Shown: positions 38,555 through 50,639, counted from the stretch's first letter. The stretch: 64,000 bases of DNA from Epiperipatus broadwayi (GCA_028023455.1 JAQFVV010006448.1:897431-961430); one strand, 5' to 3'. Program-made: numbers and translations. The notes: generated from the sequence alone by a model not told the origin.

Positions 38555-39300
38555 TAACTTAGAAGTGCTTTCAACTACCTTGTAGCTTTGTCAACTATTA
38601 CTTTTAAATGTCAGCTTTCCTATAATTCCATGTCAACTTTCCCATAATTTTGTGATCTTAACGTTTGCTGCATGCTTATTAATTAAATTCTGCTTGTGTT
38701 TATATATTAACATCGCCTCTTTAATTTTTTTTATTATTATTATTTCTTTCAGTTTCCAATATTTTTACATTATTATAATCAAAATCAAAACCATATACAC
38801 ATGATTTATTATGATCATAACAAACAGAAGCTGATAAATTATCACTATTTTTAAAATTTTGTTTTGTATTTTGAACCCTTTTAAGTGCTCTTTTGTTCTT
38901 TTTTCCAATGTGCACCTCGATTCACCTATATATCCATTGCCACACCCACATGTCCATTTGTAAATGATATAATTTTTATTTATCAATAAAATTTTATATT
39001 TTGAATTGTTTATTAATTTATTTAATGTAGGTGGTGCATAAAATGCAATATCACATATTCCTTTATAAATTTTCTTAATGAAATTTGCCTGTTGATTTGA
39101 AATATATGATATTGATATCCAAAGTTTTTTACCAGAAGAATTAAAAGTATTATTAATATTTTTATATTTAAAAGTAAAATTTTTAACTATCCAACGTTTA
39201 ACAATTCATTACAATAAATTTCTGTATTTTTAGTTTTATCTGATGCATATATACAAAGGTTATCATTTCTAAATAAAAAGGATTTCAAACCTGCCATTTT
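38555..39300 (-). pseudogene. Penelope-like element (PLE-4): RT C-terminus and GIY-YIG endonuclease
   Basis: On the minus strand 39290-38990 encodes a broken RT C-terminal and linker region with IAFYAPPTLNKLINN. From 38986 an open frame gives YIIYKWTCGCGNGYIGESR and then TLEKRTKEHLKGF. The GIY-YIG pair, the catalytic Arg and the PLE-specific CxC are all visible. A frameshift near 38850 moves the rest to another frame (HNKSCVYGFDFDYNNVKI). Downstream on that strand, at 38555-38610, lies TAGTTGACAAAG-type terminal sequence shared with PLE-5 at 62640. PLE-4 and PLE-5 thus belong to one family, distinct from PLE-1/2. Confidence 0.87.
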
Positions 39301-39339
39301 ATGTGGCATTCATGTTATGGATTCACAGTAATGTATGTA

Positions 39340-39683
39340 AATAATATTTATTTATAAAATGCAAACAGTTTGAAATTAAATTAAAAGGCTGAAACCTCTT
39401 GCATGCACTTTTTTTAGAATGCTTGTAAGACAGCCAATCAGATGTAATGATAGCTGTCTAGAGGGCTCTCAAATCACAACACAAGTCAGAGATTTTACAA
39501 GAAAAGGATGGTTCCACCCTTTTCTTTAATTAACTTTCTATATACTGTCAATTCATAACATCTGAAAAATTACCGTGTAGTTAATCGTAAGATGTACACT
39601 GTTTGTTTATAAATAAGACTCAGTGAATTAAATGTTAAGATATTTAAAACTTCATGCTCTCAAGTTAAAATGCTTTAGACTGG

Positions 39684-39779
<96 letters not shown>

Positions 39780-39973
39780 TAACTAAAGAAAAGGGTGGAA
39801 ACATCCTTTTCTTATAAAATCTCTGTCTTGTGTTGTGATTTGAGAGCCATCTAGACAGCTATCATTACATCTGATTGGCTGTCATACAAGCAAAATAAAA
39901 AAAAGAACATGTAAGAGGTTTCAGCATTTCTATTTATTTTCAAACTGTTTGAATTTTATAAATAAATATTATT
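39340..39973. mobile_element. Non-autonomous DNA transposon (MITE-like) with terminal inverted repeats of about 200 bp
   Basis: The left end AATAATATTTATTTATAAAAT and the right end ATTTTATAAATAAATATTATT are perfect reverse complements. The arms (39340-39535 and 39777-39973) remain alignable throughout, for example AGCCAATCAGATGTAATGAT against ATCATTACATCTGATTGGCT. TA dinucleotides flank both ends (39338-39339 and 39974-39975), which fits a TA target duplication as made by Tc1/mariner-type elements. The centre is unrelated AT-rich DNA and a (TA)n tract. No transposase is present. In AT-rich DNA a flanking TA is weak evidence. Confidence 0.75.
39690..39775. repeat. (AT)n microsatellite inside the TIR element
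   Basis: About 43 AT units lie next to the inner end of the right inverted repeat. Confidence 0.97.
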
Positions 39974-40075
39974 TAGCCACAGATATAAAATTAATATTTG
40001 TAGGTTTATCGATTTGTAATTACCAGTAATACTGCAATGATATTTCAAATCCTGAAAATCATGGTGTGATATTCC

Positions 40076-40215
40076 TGTTTATTGTACATGAGTAATATAT
40101 ATATATATATATATTACTCATGTACAATAAACATATATAATAAAGGAAGTATATATGTATACTATCTATATATATATATATATATATATAGTATACATTA
40201 TACTTCCTTTATTAA
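40076..40215. repeat. Two adjacent palindromes around (AT)n
   Basis: Positions 40076-40132 form a palindrome with arms TGTTTATTGTACATGAGTAA and its complement around (TA)n. Positions 40139-40215 form a second with arms AATAAAGGAAGTAT and ATACTTCCTTTATT. The (TA) centres would extrude as cruciforms. Confidence 0.8.
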
Positions 40216-43200
40216 TTTTTATTTTTCCTCTTTCTTGCTACAATGTTTTTTTTTTTTCCTATGTAAATATTTTGTTTAAAAAATTAACAATAGTAAAAAG
40301 TTGAGCCTTCTTCATTTATCCCAACTGATTTATTATTTTTATTACGTCCATACTGTTGGATGTGACATAATTTCAAAAGCAATTACCCATTTAATTATTA
40401 TTGTAAGTGATCGCTAGAATTGAATATGTGAAATAAATATAGAGTTTACCAACAATTGCAATGCAATATAGCAGATATGCACCACCATATTGCCTTTCTT
40501 TTAATATCTTCATGAGATGCAGTAATTTAATATTTTACAAAATGCTATCTATTGTAAACTTGAGTAATAAATTTGTAAAAGATGTATTTAAATTCTCAGA
40601 CTAATTTCTGGCTACATGTCAGCTTTAATGTAAGCAGGTATGCTCTTATATAACCAGCTACCATTTTAAATCTTTATATTATCCAATCTAACAATATACT
40701 AAAAATATCTGGGGATTTATACATAAAACTAACTTCTACTGTCAATTATTTACTCAAGCTTACTATAAATGGCCCTGGAATAAAATAAATAAAAATAAAT
40801 TACAGATTTTAATGTAAAAGCAATATAAATTGTAGCACTATGGGCATATCATATGCTATTTAGATTTTAGAATAATTTTGTTTGATTTATACAAAAGTGT
40901 CTGAATATCGTTTTCCATAATATTGAATTTTTATTATTAATCTTACTTGTGGGTGTAAAATCAGCCTTGCATAAAGTAATTTCATAGTTGTATAACTAAA
41001 TAATCAAATGACTTTTTGGTTAGGAAGTTATGCTCATTAGATATCCAGAAATCATAGATTGAGTTTTAATCGAGAAACTTTTCTTTCATAAGTCGATTAT
41101 TTAACCACTGCTCTAAACTTTATAGCTAAGATATATATTTTAACAAAAATGAATAGTTATATCAATAATTAAAATCTGAGAGAACTTCTAATATTCAATT
41201 TCTTTCTAAAATTGTATTAATTCCTCATTGATATTTTTAAATATTAAAAATAACTAATATTAGTTATAAGTTTGTTTTTTGAATGGGGGGGGGGTGAATG
41301 AAATGGCAGTGGTCGGCAATATTTTATGTCCTGACTTTTTTCTTGTTTGTTTATCAAAGTGGTTTCTAGTTGAGTTTAAGGAATAGCTTTCTAACTACTG
41401 AAATTGTGTGTAAATCTTTACCAATCTTTTTTTTCATTTTAGGTGTCATTTATACACTTAGAAGTTCATATTTCTTCATCAAACTGTTATTTTAGAAAAG
41501 AAATCCAAACAAGTATGAAAGTTCTGTTGTTAGAACGTCTTCGAAACTGTCATAATGTATCAAAATTAAACGGTAGAAATACAGACTGCTGAAAATTTTT
41601 TAAATGTCAATTAAATTGAAAATCTATTAGTTTTTCTCTATCTTGAACATTTTTCACTGTCATCTGGTTGTTAATTTCCAGCTTATTTTATTTTTAAAGT
41701 TAATAATATAATTATTAATAAAATATTAGTATCAGATATTTATTATGATAGCAGTAGCGTAAATATGTATGAAATATTTAAACTGTCAAGAAAAAAAATG
41801 GGTGTAAATGCTTTAATACGAAAATATTTAAAAAAATAATTCTAAATTCTTCATAACTAAAATATTTAGATGCAAAATTTTTATTTGAGGTTGCTGATTG
41901 TAGAAAAATAGTTAATTCTTTAAGTTTAAACTTAATTCCATTTTAAAGTGTGCAAATATCTTAGACCATGTGTATAGTAAAAAAAAACCATACTAGTTCT
42001 CAAGACTGTGTTAAATAAGATAATAGAATTTACAAAAAACTATTAGAAATGCTAACTTATTGATTAATAATCACATGTATATACCATTTATAACCTGAAT
42101 GTCACCTGTTAAAATACACTAACCATAATACTTAAATTTTTAAATTTAAAGACAAGACATCATTTCATAAAATAACTCCATTTACCCATTTAAATTACTT
42201 CATGTCTCTCTTTATTGGTTATTTAATAACCCCTTTCAAAAGCATATAATTTGACTACTCAGTCACAAATATTTATTTCATATAAATAAACCCATGTATT
42301 ATAATGGTAAATATAAAAAAAACTAGTAAGTGGTTGAACCCAGTAAACAAAGATATACATATCTATAAGATATTAAATAAAATCGACCTGCTTATATCTT
42401 GTAAATTTTCCAGATGAGTACATAAACATCATCAATAAGAAATTGAATAGAATTCTAATATCACAAGGTTTTCATAATAATACTAACTAATCAATAAAAA
42501 TAAATTTTAAGCACCAAACCCCCACAACAGTGAGAGTTTATATAGAATATAATGAAATAATGATCATTATCATTGCCAATTATCATGACACACCAGCATA
42601 TTCCCCAATGATTAGAATGTTATGGCAGAGTTGTGGATGATTTATAACTAGTATATATGCTAATGTCATAATGTTTTAACAGAGATATAAGCAAACAAAT
42701 GGATTGACAAAACAATAATTTAACAATTTATTAACAAAACAAAAACATCTATATGTTGATTACATCTATAAAGTAATGAATCACAATTCAGGTACAGAAT
42801 GAAACATGTAATCACAATTAATATATTTTCAATTCTAAGTCTATACTAGTGATTTCCAATTGCACATATAAAATGAAATGTATCACAACATATAATATAT
42901 CTTCAGCTTTACATCTATAATAGAGATTATAACAGCAGATATAAACTTTAACATATCATAACATACATTTTCAGTTTTTTTTACATCTAAGACCTTTTAA
43001 TATAATAATGTGAAATATCTTACCAGTCAAAATATTTAGACATAAATTAGAGGTTTTCATATATCATTTTTTTCTGTAATTGTGGTTGTCTTCATAAATT
43101 CACTGGACAAATATATTTCTGTTTCTCACACACTGGAGACTTGACTTGTAGTAACAACAGCATAGTGAGATATAGCAGGTACAATATCAATAAGATGACA

Positions 43201-43250
43201 GTTTTTCAGCCTAGTACATTTTTTTACTGGCATCTTAGAGGCTATAGTGA
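40216..43250. other. AT-rich stretch without recognisable genes
   Basis: About 3 kb with no supported feature apart from a G run at about 41285-41294. From about 42450 short GATCA-rich blocks appear that may already be decayed retroelement sequence, but I could not align them. Confidence 0.5.
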
Positions 43251-43431
43251 TTTAGTTCCACATATTTCAAAATTAAGCCAATAAATATCACATGATCACT
43301 ATTTCTTATGCTTGCTCTGAACTGTTATTAAAATAGGCAAAACTCTCTATATGTATTGCCACTCAGTGCAAGCCAGAGTAATCAATTAATGCCAGAAGGC
43401 ATGTGCATAATTTCCCCATCTAGTGCCTACT

Positions 43432-43490
43432 CATCCAATTTTCCTAGACTAGTTTCTGGCCTGTGGCTTCATCAGGGAATAGCCTTAGAT
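43432..43490 (-). ncRNA. Hammerhead ribozyme, family A3-a
   Basis: The minus strand reads CTGATGA, AGCC, ACA, GGCCA, GAAAC, then TAGTC followed by TAGG. All conserved core bases are present. Stem II is one base shorter than in the next copy (GGCT/AGCC), so a deletion in this stem is likely. Stem III is minimal, and stem I pairing is poor by eye. Confidence 0.65.
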
Positions 43491-43884
43491 TTGAGAGCAC
43501 TGCACGTAGATCTTAGGCTCTAGTGCTATCCTCCAGCAGCCATGTTTTATCTCTACTTAACTACAAAATTCATGAGACTTAAATAGAAAACACTAATATT
43601 TTCAATCCAAGATCATCAGCTTATATAGTCATATAGGTCTGAACTCAGTTCTGTACCTATACATTTTGGTGTATTTGGTTTTTTAATAACCATAGAAAAC
43701 ACTATCCTATTAGGTAGGATTGGTTTTAAACCAATAAATATCAGATGATCACTATTTCTATGCTTGCTTTTAACTGTTATTAGAACAGTTACACTCTCAA
43801 TATGTATTGCCTCTCAGTGCAAGCCAGAGTAATCAATGAGATGCCAGAAGGCTTGTGCTTAAAATCCCCATCTAGTACCTATTC

Positions 43885-43940
43885 ATCCAATATCCCCAGA
43901 CTAGCTTCTGGCTTGTAGCCTTCATCATTGAGGAGCCTTG
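43885..43940 (-). ncRNA. Hammerhead ribozyme, family A3-b, core mutated
   Basis: The minus strand reads ATGATGA, A, GGCT, ACA, AGCC, A, GAAGC, TAGTC, TGGGG. Stem II is perfect, but C3 has become A and GAAAC has become GAAGC. Activity is not expected. Confidence 0.6.
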
Positions 43941-44144
43941 GATCTGAGAGCACTGCACCTAGATCTTAGGCTCTAATGCAACCCTCTGCAGCCACCTTTT
44001 ATCTCTACTTAACTACAAAACTATGAGACTTAAATTGAAAACACTATAATACTTTCAATCCAAGATCATCAGTAAGGAGCATACAGTTCTAACATGGGTT
44101 AGTAATTTGGTGAGTCTGAAAGACTACAAAGTTCAACTGCTTCA

Positions 44145-44149
<5 letters not shown>

Positions 44150-44228
<79 letters not shown>
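44150..44228. repeat. (TA)n microsatellite, left border of the 44.2-45.0 kb palindrome
   Basis: About 39 TA units; its mirror partner is at 45023-45117. Confidence 0.97.
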
Positions 44229-44232
<4 letters not shown>

Positions 44233-45019
44233 CAAAACTGTCTAACACTATACTAGCAAAAAATAAAAATGCAAAACCATAAAACAATACAGTACTAGAT
44301 TAAATTCAAAATTTTCCAAAATCCTTACACAACCATGGTTTCATCTACTACAAATAGACCTTCTCAAGTGAAAATCAACCTAAAGGAAAACATATATATA
44401 TACAAACAAACAAACCTTCCCATAATTCATTTCAAACTCCACCTTCCCTTAATATCAAAAGAAGTCTTCATAAGATTGATAGCCTCAGAATCAAGGAGTT
44501 TTATCATCAAAGTCTCCTTTATTCTTCTTTTTAACTCATTCTTTTCATAAAAAATAACCGAAGCATTGTCAAACAATATTCTATGACCTGTATTCAATTC
44601 ATGAATATATAAAGCTGAGTTAAGATACCTATGTTAAGGTTCATATAAGTAGAGTTAAACATAGGTATCTTAACTCAGCTTTATATATTCATGAATTGAA
44701 TACAGGTCATAGAATATTGTTTGACAATGCTTCGGTTATTTTTTTATGAAAAGAATGAGTTAAAAAGAAGAATAAAGAGACTTTGATGATAAAACTCCTT
44801 GATTCTGAGGCTATCAATCTTATGAAGACTCTTTTGATATTAAGGGAAGGTGGAGTTTGAAATGAATTATGGGAAGGTTTGTTTGTTTGTATATATATAT
44901 GTTTTCCCTTTAGGTTGATTTTCACTTGAGAAGGTCTATTTGTAGTAGATGAAACCATGGTTGTGTAAGGATTTTGGTAAAATTTTGAATTTTAGTACTG
45001 TATTGTTTTATGGTTTTGC

Positions 45020-45022
<3 letters not shown>
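44229..45022. repeat. Large near-perfect palindrome, arms of about 390 bp
   Basis: The left arm (about 44262-44625) and right arm (about 44650-45018) are reverse complements with few differences. GCAAAACCATAAAACAATAC at 44271 pairs with GTATTGTTTTATGGTTTTGC near 45000. ACCATGGTTTCATCTACTAC at 44333 pairs with the complement near 44958. The centre near 44638 has AGCTGAGTTAAGATACCTAT opposite ATAGGTATCTTAACTCAGCT, separated by a loop of about 25-30 bp. Mirror-image (TA)n tracts lie at both outer ends, so the whole structure spans 44150-45117. The paired 71- and 83-residue ORFs are mirror copies of the same sequence and have no family match. A transcript would fold into one long double-stranded hairpin. 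Confidence 0.93.

Positions 45023-45117
<95 letters not shown>
45023..45117. repeat. (TA)n microsatellite, right border of the palindrome
   Basis: About 47 TA units, longer than the mirror tract at 44150-44228, as expected if each side mutates independently. Confidence 0.97.
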
Positions 45118-45118
<1 letters not shown>

Positions 45119-47732
45119 GGTAGAAAAATAAAAAGCAATGAGAAAGAGGATTTGTTACAAACCACAAATTGAAGTGTCAAATCTGATCAAAAGAAAAAGG
45201 GACTCTATTTATATGCCCTTGATCTGAATGCCAAATTTGTACTGATGTAAAATTGAGAACATGAGAATTCCTTTTGTTAATGCAATAAGCCTTTGAAAAA
45301 GTTAAATCTGTAACAGTCCAAATTCAGGAAAGATTTAATTAATCTATTATTATAATAAAATACCAATACATATGAACACTAAAATCTGTAATGGAATAAA
45401 TCATTCATATGGGAGACTTTACCTTTATATACCCTAAAAATTGTCTAAGATATTAATTGTACAACATCAAATCTATAATAATGTAAATAGGCTAGCTAAA
45501 ATTAATAGTTTTGTACAAATAAGTAACCAATTCTGTAATGGAATAAAATGAACAAAGATTAGCTCTACTAATAAAATAATCTAAAATTTATATTGGGATA
45601 AAGTTTAAAATTTATGAATAATTTTTATATACTAAATAAATTTCAACCTGATTGGATTCTTATATTGTATACACAGTATAGAATAATGTATTTGAAAATT
45701 GTGAGAGATTATGTTTAGCATTATTTAGCACCATATTGATTTTTTTTTAAAAATTGATTGATAATAACTTTAGTTTTAATAATGATAGAGTAAAATCCAA
45801 TTTATTGACAGAAAATATTAAAACTAAGTAAAAATACAGTTAAAAAGAAGGAGTGATTACCATTAAAAAGTAATGAAAAAAGAAATTGCAATATCCAAAA
45901 AATATTACTTTATTGTTTGATCATAATTTCTAATTTATTATTAACTATAGCTTCTTCTGCCCCACACACCAACATTAACAAAAACCTTTAATACAATATT
46001 TTCTCCTACTTATTACATTCTTTTCCACACACTCCTCTTGCTTAATTAATAGATTATTGAATAACTTCAAAAATAGGCTTGAATCTGATATTACCCCTAG
46101 CACCATTTACAAAATTAAATATCCCATTTTTGGATGTCAATCACTCTATTATGGGAAAACCTGAGCATCCTTGTCTACATGCCTTTTCCAATACCAATAC
46201 TTATATAAAAAAGTCTCAGAAGAGTCAGAAAATAGTTTTATATTCCCTGAGCACTAAATGGCAACAGAACATCAATTTGTCCCCTCCTACACAACTATCC
46301 AATATATCAAACAAAATGATTCAAAGAGAAAAATAAGAGTGGATTTATATATAGCCAATAATATGAATAGTATCAACTGTAAAGACATATCCTTCTCTCT
46401 CTTCAAAAAATGGTCTCTCTAATTTAAACATTTAATATTGAATTTAAATAAATTTTAATTTCTTCAAATATATACAATTACATTTATTTCTCCATTATGT
46501 CTATAGTTAATTTTGCTATCGATATAAGAATGCCATAAGTTAAGAAATGGTGATCAAGTGATGTTATTGGTTTAATGCCATATTTTCCATAGTTGCATAT
46601 AAAGAAACTTATTACATTTATTACATTTTATATAGAAGTATAAACACTTAATGTCACTTATAAAATAAGTTTTTTAAATATTATTATATAATTAATATTT
46701 TTTATGTTCTCCTTTTTTTATAAAACCATAGTAATCATAACAATTTGATAAAATTAATATATTAATTTTGTAGAGAGATTTTTTTTAATGTTACCGTTAT
46801 TAATATTTTTCTTTCTTTACATGCATGGTAAGTCTATTTAATTAGTATTAGTATTCTATTAAATTATTGACATTAGGACAATGAAATAATAACAATACAT
46901 TAATTTTTTTAGGCAATAAAATAATTTATTAAAAAAGGAAAACAAAAATGATAATTAAGTTCCTTATTTTGGATAAATATTTTTTTAATTGTGTGAAAGT
47001 TGTATATATGTGTGCATGTTTGTGTAGAGTAGAATGACTGTTTTTGCACTTGTAAAAATATTGAATACTTTATTGCTTGAAATATCATATAATATTTAAG
47101 TATTCTAAGTGGCTGAAGAAATTTAAATCCAGAAACTTTTCACTATCATTTCCATTTGTCAGTTATTATGCTACATTGAATTTTTGTATTGAGAAAGTAG
47201 TTAAAGTTTACAACAATTTTAAGTTTTAAAATGCTTTAAACCAAATGTTGCTTAAGATATTGGAATAAGCAAATGAGAAACTATTCAGAAGTCTATAAGA
47301 CATGTCTCAGATATACTATGTTGTTGTTTTGATTATAACTTTCAGCTTTTTAATATTATTAAAAAGTTTGGCATCTTAATATTTTTAATTGATTTGCATC
47401 ATTAATAATAGAATAAGAAATATTCAGATTGCAATTTGTGGCCTAGATAAATAATTTAGCCATTCAAATCACTTTCATAAATTGAACTTATTATTAATAT
47501 ATTTATTTTAAGTAATTTAATTTATTTTTTAATTCATTTTGTTAACTCTTGATTTATAAGAATATACAATTTCTGAGTTAAAAATCATTTAACAAGTCTT
47601 TCTCTTTCCAATTAGGTACTTTATTTAGTAAGCATTTATTTTAATAAAATATTTAATATTGTTTTCTTGAAGGTTTGTGATGATGGTGCTTAATTTGTAT
47701 TTATTTTTTAGACTATTTGCATAATTTAAGAT
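45118..47732. other. AT-rich stretch without supported genes
   Basis: An 85-residue ORF at 46079-46336 contains NIPFLDVNHSIM, which is reminiscent of the LPFLDV motif of PLE reverse transcriptases. No YIDD or thumb motif accompanies it, so I do not call a gene. The rest shows nothing recognisable. Confidence 0.45.
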
Positions 47733-48036
47733 TAGTATTGAATGTCTTTAGAAAATATTAACATTATTTTAATATTTCAAATACATTCAACTGCTTATAA
47801 TAGCACATCAAACAGGTTAGTATATGTACATTATTTTGAGAATTATTATTCTCCCCTCCTCTTCAGGTATTGCTAAACTATCACTGGTCAAGCCAGCAAT
47901 ACCTGAAGAAGAGAGGAGAATAATATCTCTCAAAACTTCGTACATATACTAATCTGTATGATATGTTATTACTAACAATTGAATGTATTTGGAATATTTA
48001 AATAAAGTTAATTTTTTCTAAAGAAATTCAATACTC
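47733..48036. repeat. Foldback repeat of about 300 bp with hammerhead-like motifs in both arms
   Basis: The arms are imperfect reverse complements. AGTATTGAATGTCTTTAG (47733 on) pairs with CTAAAGAAATTCAATACT (48019 on), and TTAGTATATGTAC pairs with GTACATATACTAA. CTCTTCAGGTATTGCT pairs with AGCAATACCTGAAGAAG. The loop of about 20 bp is near 47884. Each arm has CTGAAGA followed by a stem-forming stretch and AAAAC/AAAAT, a hammerhead-like order. Confidence 0.8.
47895..47955 (+). ncRNA. Possible degraded hammerhead ribozyme
   Basis: CTGAAGA (47903-47909) is followed by a potential stem II AGAGA/TCTCT with a loop of about 11 bases, then CAAAAC where CGAAAC would be expected, and TTCGTA as a minimal stem III with a GTA cleavage triplet. 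G12, the general base, is changed to A. The mirror arm on the minus strand (CTGAAGA at 47866-47860) is similar. Stem I is not convincing. Confidence 0.35.
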
Positions 48037-48524
48037 ATATTAGGTGATGGAAATGGTCCAAACAATAAATACAAAATATTTAATAGTTTGATAAGTATAT
48101 CTCATCTTTTTTATCTTTATGGAAATATAAAAAAAGATATGTAGAAACATATATATTAGATGACATATTGAATTTAAAAATAAACTGAGAATTATGTTCA
48201 ACCAATAACATTAAATTATCACTGATTGGAGGTTTAACAGCAATTTATTCCTTCACATTTTAGTATTCACCATAACTTTTAATGAGATTTATAAAACCTT
48301 ACTTTTTAAACTATTTTGTTTTACTTTTTTAATCATTATTTTGTATAATATAGAAGTCACAAGTAGCATTTTTTTTAAAGTAGTAGGCTATATTTCTCTT
48401 GTATTCCAAACTTCCAATCATGCTACCTTCTTAAGTGCTAATATTTCCAAAATACAATTGTATTAGACCATCCATGTGCAAGTTTATTTTGATTTAAGCA
48501 GAAAAAGTTTCAATATGTCTTGCA
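48037..48524. other. Unassigned AT-rich stretch
   Basis: About 490 bp between a foldback repeat and a SINE-like fragment; nothing recognisable is seen. Confidence 0.5.
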
Positions 48525-48625
48525 TTGGTAGTTGAGAGGTCAGTGTGACTGCCTTACAAGCAGTTGCCCAGATTGCGAGTCCACATCCTGGCTGATGCTA
48601 TGACACCTGAGGAAAAAAGTTTCAA
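48525..48625 (+). mobile_element. tRNA-derived SINE-like fragment, copy 2
   Basis: GGTAGTTGAGAGGTCAGTGT resembles a tRNA 5' half with A-box, followed by TGACTGCCTTACAAGCAG (anticodon-arm-like) and a degenerate B-box GCGAGTCCACATCC. The tail CTGATGCTATGACACC matches that of the copy at 17285-17375. Confidence 0.6.
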
Positions 48626-50639
48626 TATATAATGAATTTTAAATTAATAGCTACTTATTTGAAGAAATATAATTTTGTCACTATTAATTTAGCCCAATTT
48701 CCCCCTAAAAATAATTACAAAATGATCTTACATTTTAATATACTTTGTGGAATGCATTGCATAATTTTCTGCAATGGCAGATTGTCAGAAACTGGAAAGA
48801 AAGTCCATGTATTGATTCCAGATAAGAAATACATTGATAATATATATTTTGAAGAATGAGGTTGTTTTTCAAAATTGTTAATACTCAATGGCAAATGTAA
48901 TAATTCATGGCTCTTTTTTAAAAAATATTAAAAAGAAAAACATTGTTTTTCCAAAAGCTATATTTATCTAAGTGATTGACATGTTAATGCTTTATTATAT
49001 AAGATTAAGTAACTAAAGAAAATTATGATAATATAAATTGTAAAACAAAATAGGGTTCTTGAAATTGCAATATAATGCTGCTTAATGATTTTCCAGATCT
49101 TTCAAAACTACTAATGATAATTAACATATAAATCAATTTTAATTTTAAAATAAAATTTTCTGTTTGGTTTTTTTAAGTAAATATTGCTATCAATAAGCTT
49201 CCAATAATTTAATATATTTTGAGTATCAAAAATGTTCATAATTAAAATTATATTATCTAGTGCAATGGTGAGCAAAGTGTATCTTGCATGCTGCAATTGG
49301 ATTCCAAAAGTACTCAGTGCAGCTCCTAAAGAAATATGAATATTAATTTTTATTGCCATTACTTCTAAACTTTTATATTAATAATCTATAGTAATATAGC
49401 ACTCACAAATATCTAAATAGCTTATTTTGTGAATGCTTTAAATATAAATAAAAAATAGATATTTTGAGATAAGAATAGAGTTATTAGTGTGGGTTTTATT
49501 ATAATAATTTGATAAAAAGTGTTTTAACATTTGATAGTATGTGTTATTTCAACTAAATTTAGTTCTTGAAAATAAAAAAAAATTATGAAAAGTATTATAT
49601 GGGTTCTTGTTACTGAAGAACCTGACATCTTAATATCTAGTGCTTCATAAAGTAAAACATCCCTCTCCAAAAACCCATTTATCTAATGTCATTCATCATA
49701 GATGATGATCCGCTAAGTACAATGCTTATATTTAATTTTTTTAATAATAACTTAATAGAAGAATCTATTTCTTAGCACTAATAATACAGTCAATAAAATA
49801 TTTGCAATCCTTGACAAAATATTGTTTAAAATTTTAATAAAACTTCAAATATGAATAAAAGCACTAATTCTAAATAAGTAAAGGTATTTATTTTAATGAT
49901 TTATCATCATTTCATGTAATCCTAAGAAATTAAATATAATCCATGCATTACTTTAATTGTTCATAAACTTTTATGAATAAAAAAAATATCATGAATTTAT
50001 CAAATATTTTTTGTCTTATAAAAAGACATAATATTCAACATTTACTAAAATAGAGTTTTGTAAACATTGTAACAGTTACTGCGATTAATCTACATATCTT
50101 AATAGGCATAATATAAAACCATTAATAATGTATCATGTGATATCTGATTTATTGCTTCTGACAATAATAAGATGTGGTCATTGAATAAACTTACATTATA
50201 TTATTAATCATGTTTTTCCTGCTTCATGACTAGACATTATAATAATGTAAATAATTTCTTTTTTTAGTAATGATCTGGTCTTTATGCCCACAAGATTATT
50301 AATAAATTAATGCAATTGATGAATGAACTCTAATATATAATGTTTCCCAGCTTCTTGGCAAATTATAAATTAAGAACATTTATTTAATAATACTTAAACA
50401 TTTACATATTATTTATTTGTTGCTCATGTATTTTCATTATAAATTAACATATACCTTTAAACTTTTTAAATATAGGTCTAGAAAACAAATACAAACATCT
50501 GTTTAATGTGATTTTACTGTATATGATAAACTTATTTAATAATAAAATTTTGGGCTTGACATTTTCTATTTAAAGAAATATATCATGAAAAATATTGTAT
50601 GCAATAAAGTATTAGGAAAGTAAAAATTATTCTATATAC
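48626..50639. other. AT-rich stretch without supported genes
   Basis: ORFs of 75-82 residues (48632 plus, 49111 minus) have no recognisable family and AT-driven composition. No repeat structure was found. Confidence 0.5.

Larger units (their letters stand above)
43254..44130 (-). mobile_element. Tandem pair of hammerhead units, family A3, minus strand
   Basis: Two copies of one unit occur in tandem. Shared blocks include CACATGATCACTATTTCT / CAGATGATCACTATTTCT, CAAGCCAGAGTAATCAAT, AGAGCACTGCAC with AGATCTTAGGCTCTA, and CTACTTAACTACAAAA. Predicted cleavage positions are 43446/43447 and 43898/43899, 452 bp apart. No ORF is present. The hammerhead flank (CCTAGACTAGTTTCTGG; CCCCAGACTAGCTTCTGG) shows relationship to family A1 (CCCCAGACTAGTTTCG). 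Confidence 0.8.

Noticed and set aside
39632-39817. Ile-Tyr alternating ORFs here and at 40082, 44099, 44922, 44949, 51306, 55053 and 62818
   Set aside because: They are translations of (TA)n microsatellites.
44335-44958. Paired 71- and 83-residue ORFs as a conserved duplicated gene
   Set aside because: They are the two mirror arms of one palindrome, so their similarity is structural and not evidence of coding.
46079-46336. 85-residue ORF with NIPFLDV, possible PLE reverse transcriptase
   Set aside because: Only one short motif resembles the RT; the residues after it do not follow the thumb pattern, and no flanking PLE motif is found.
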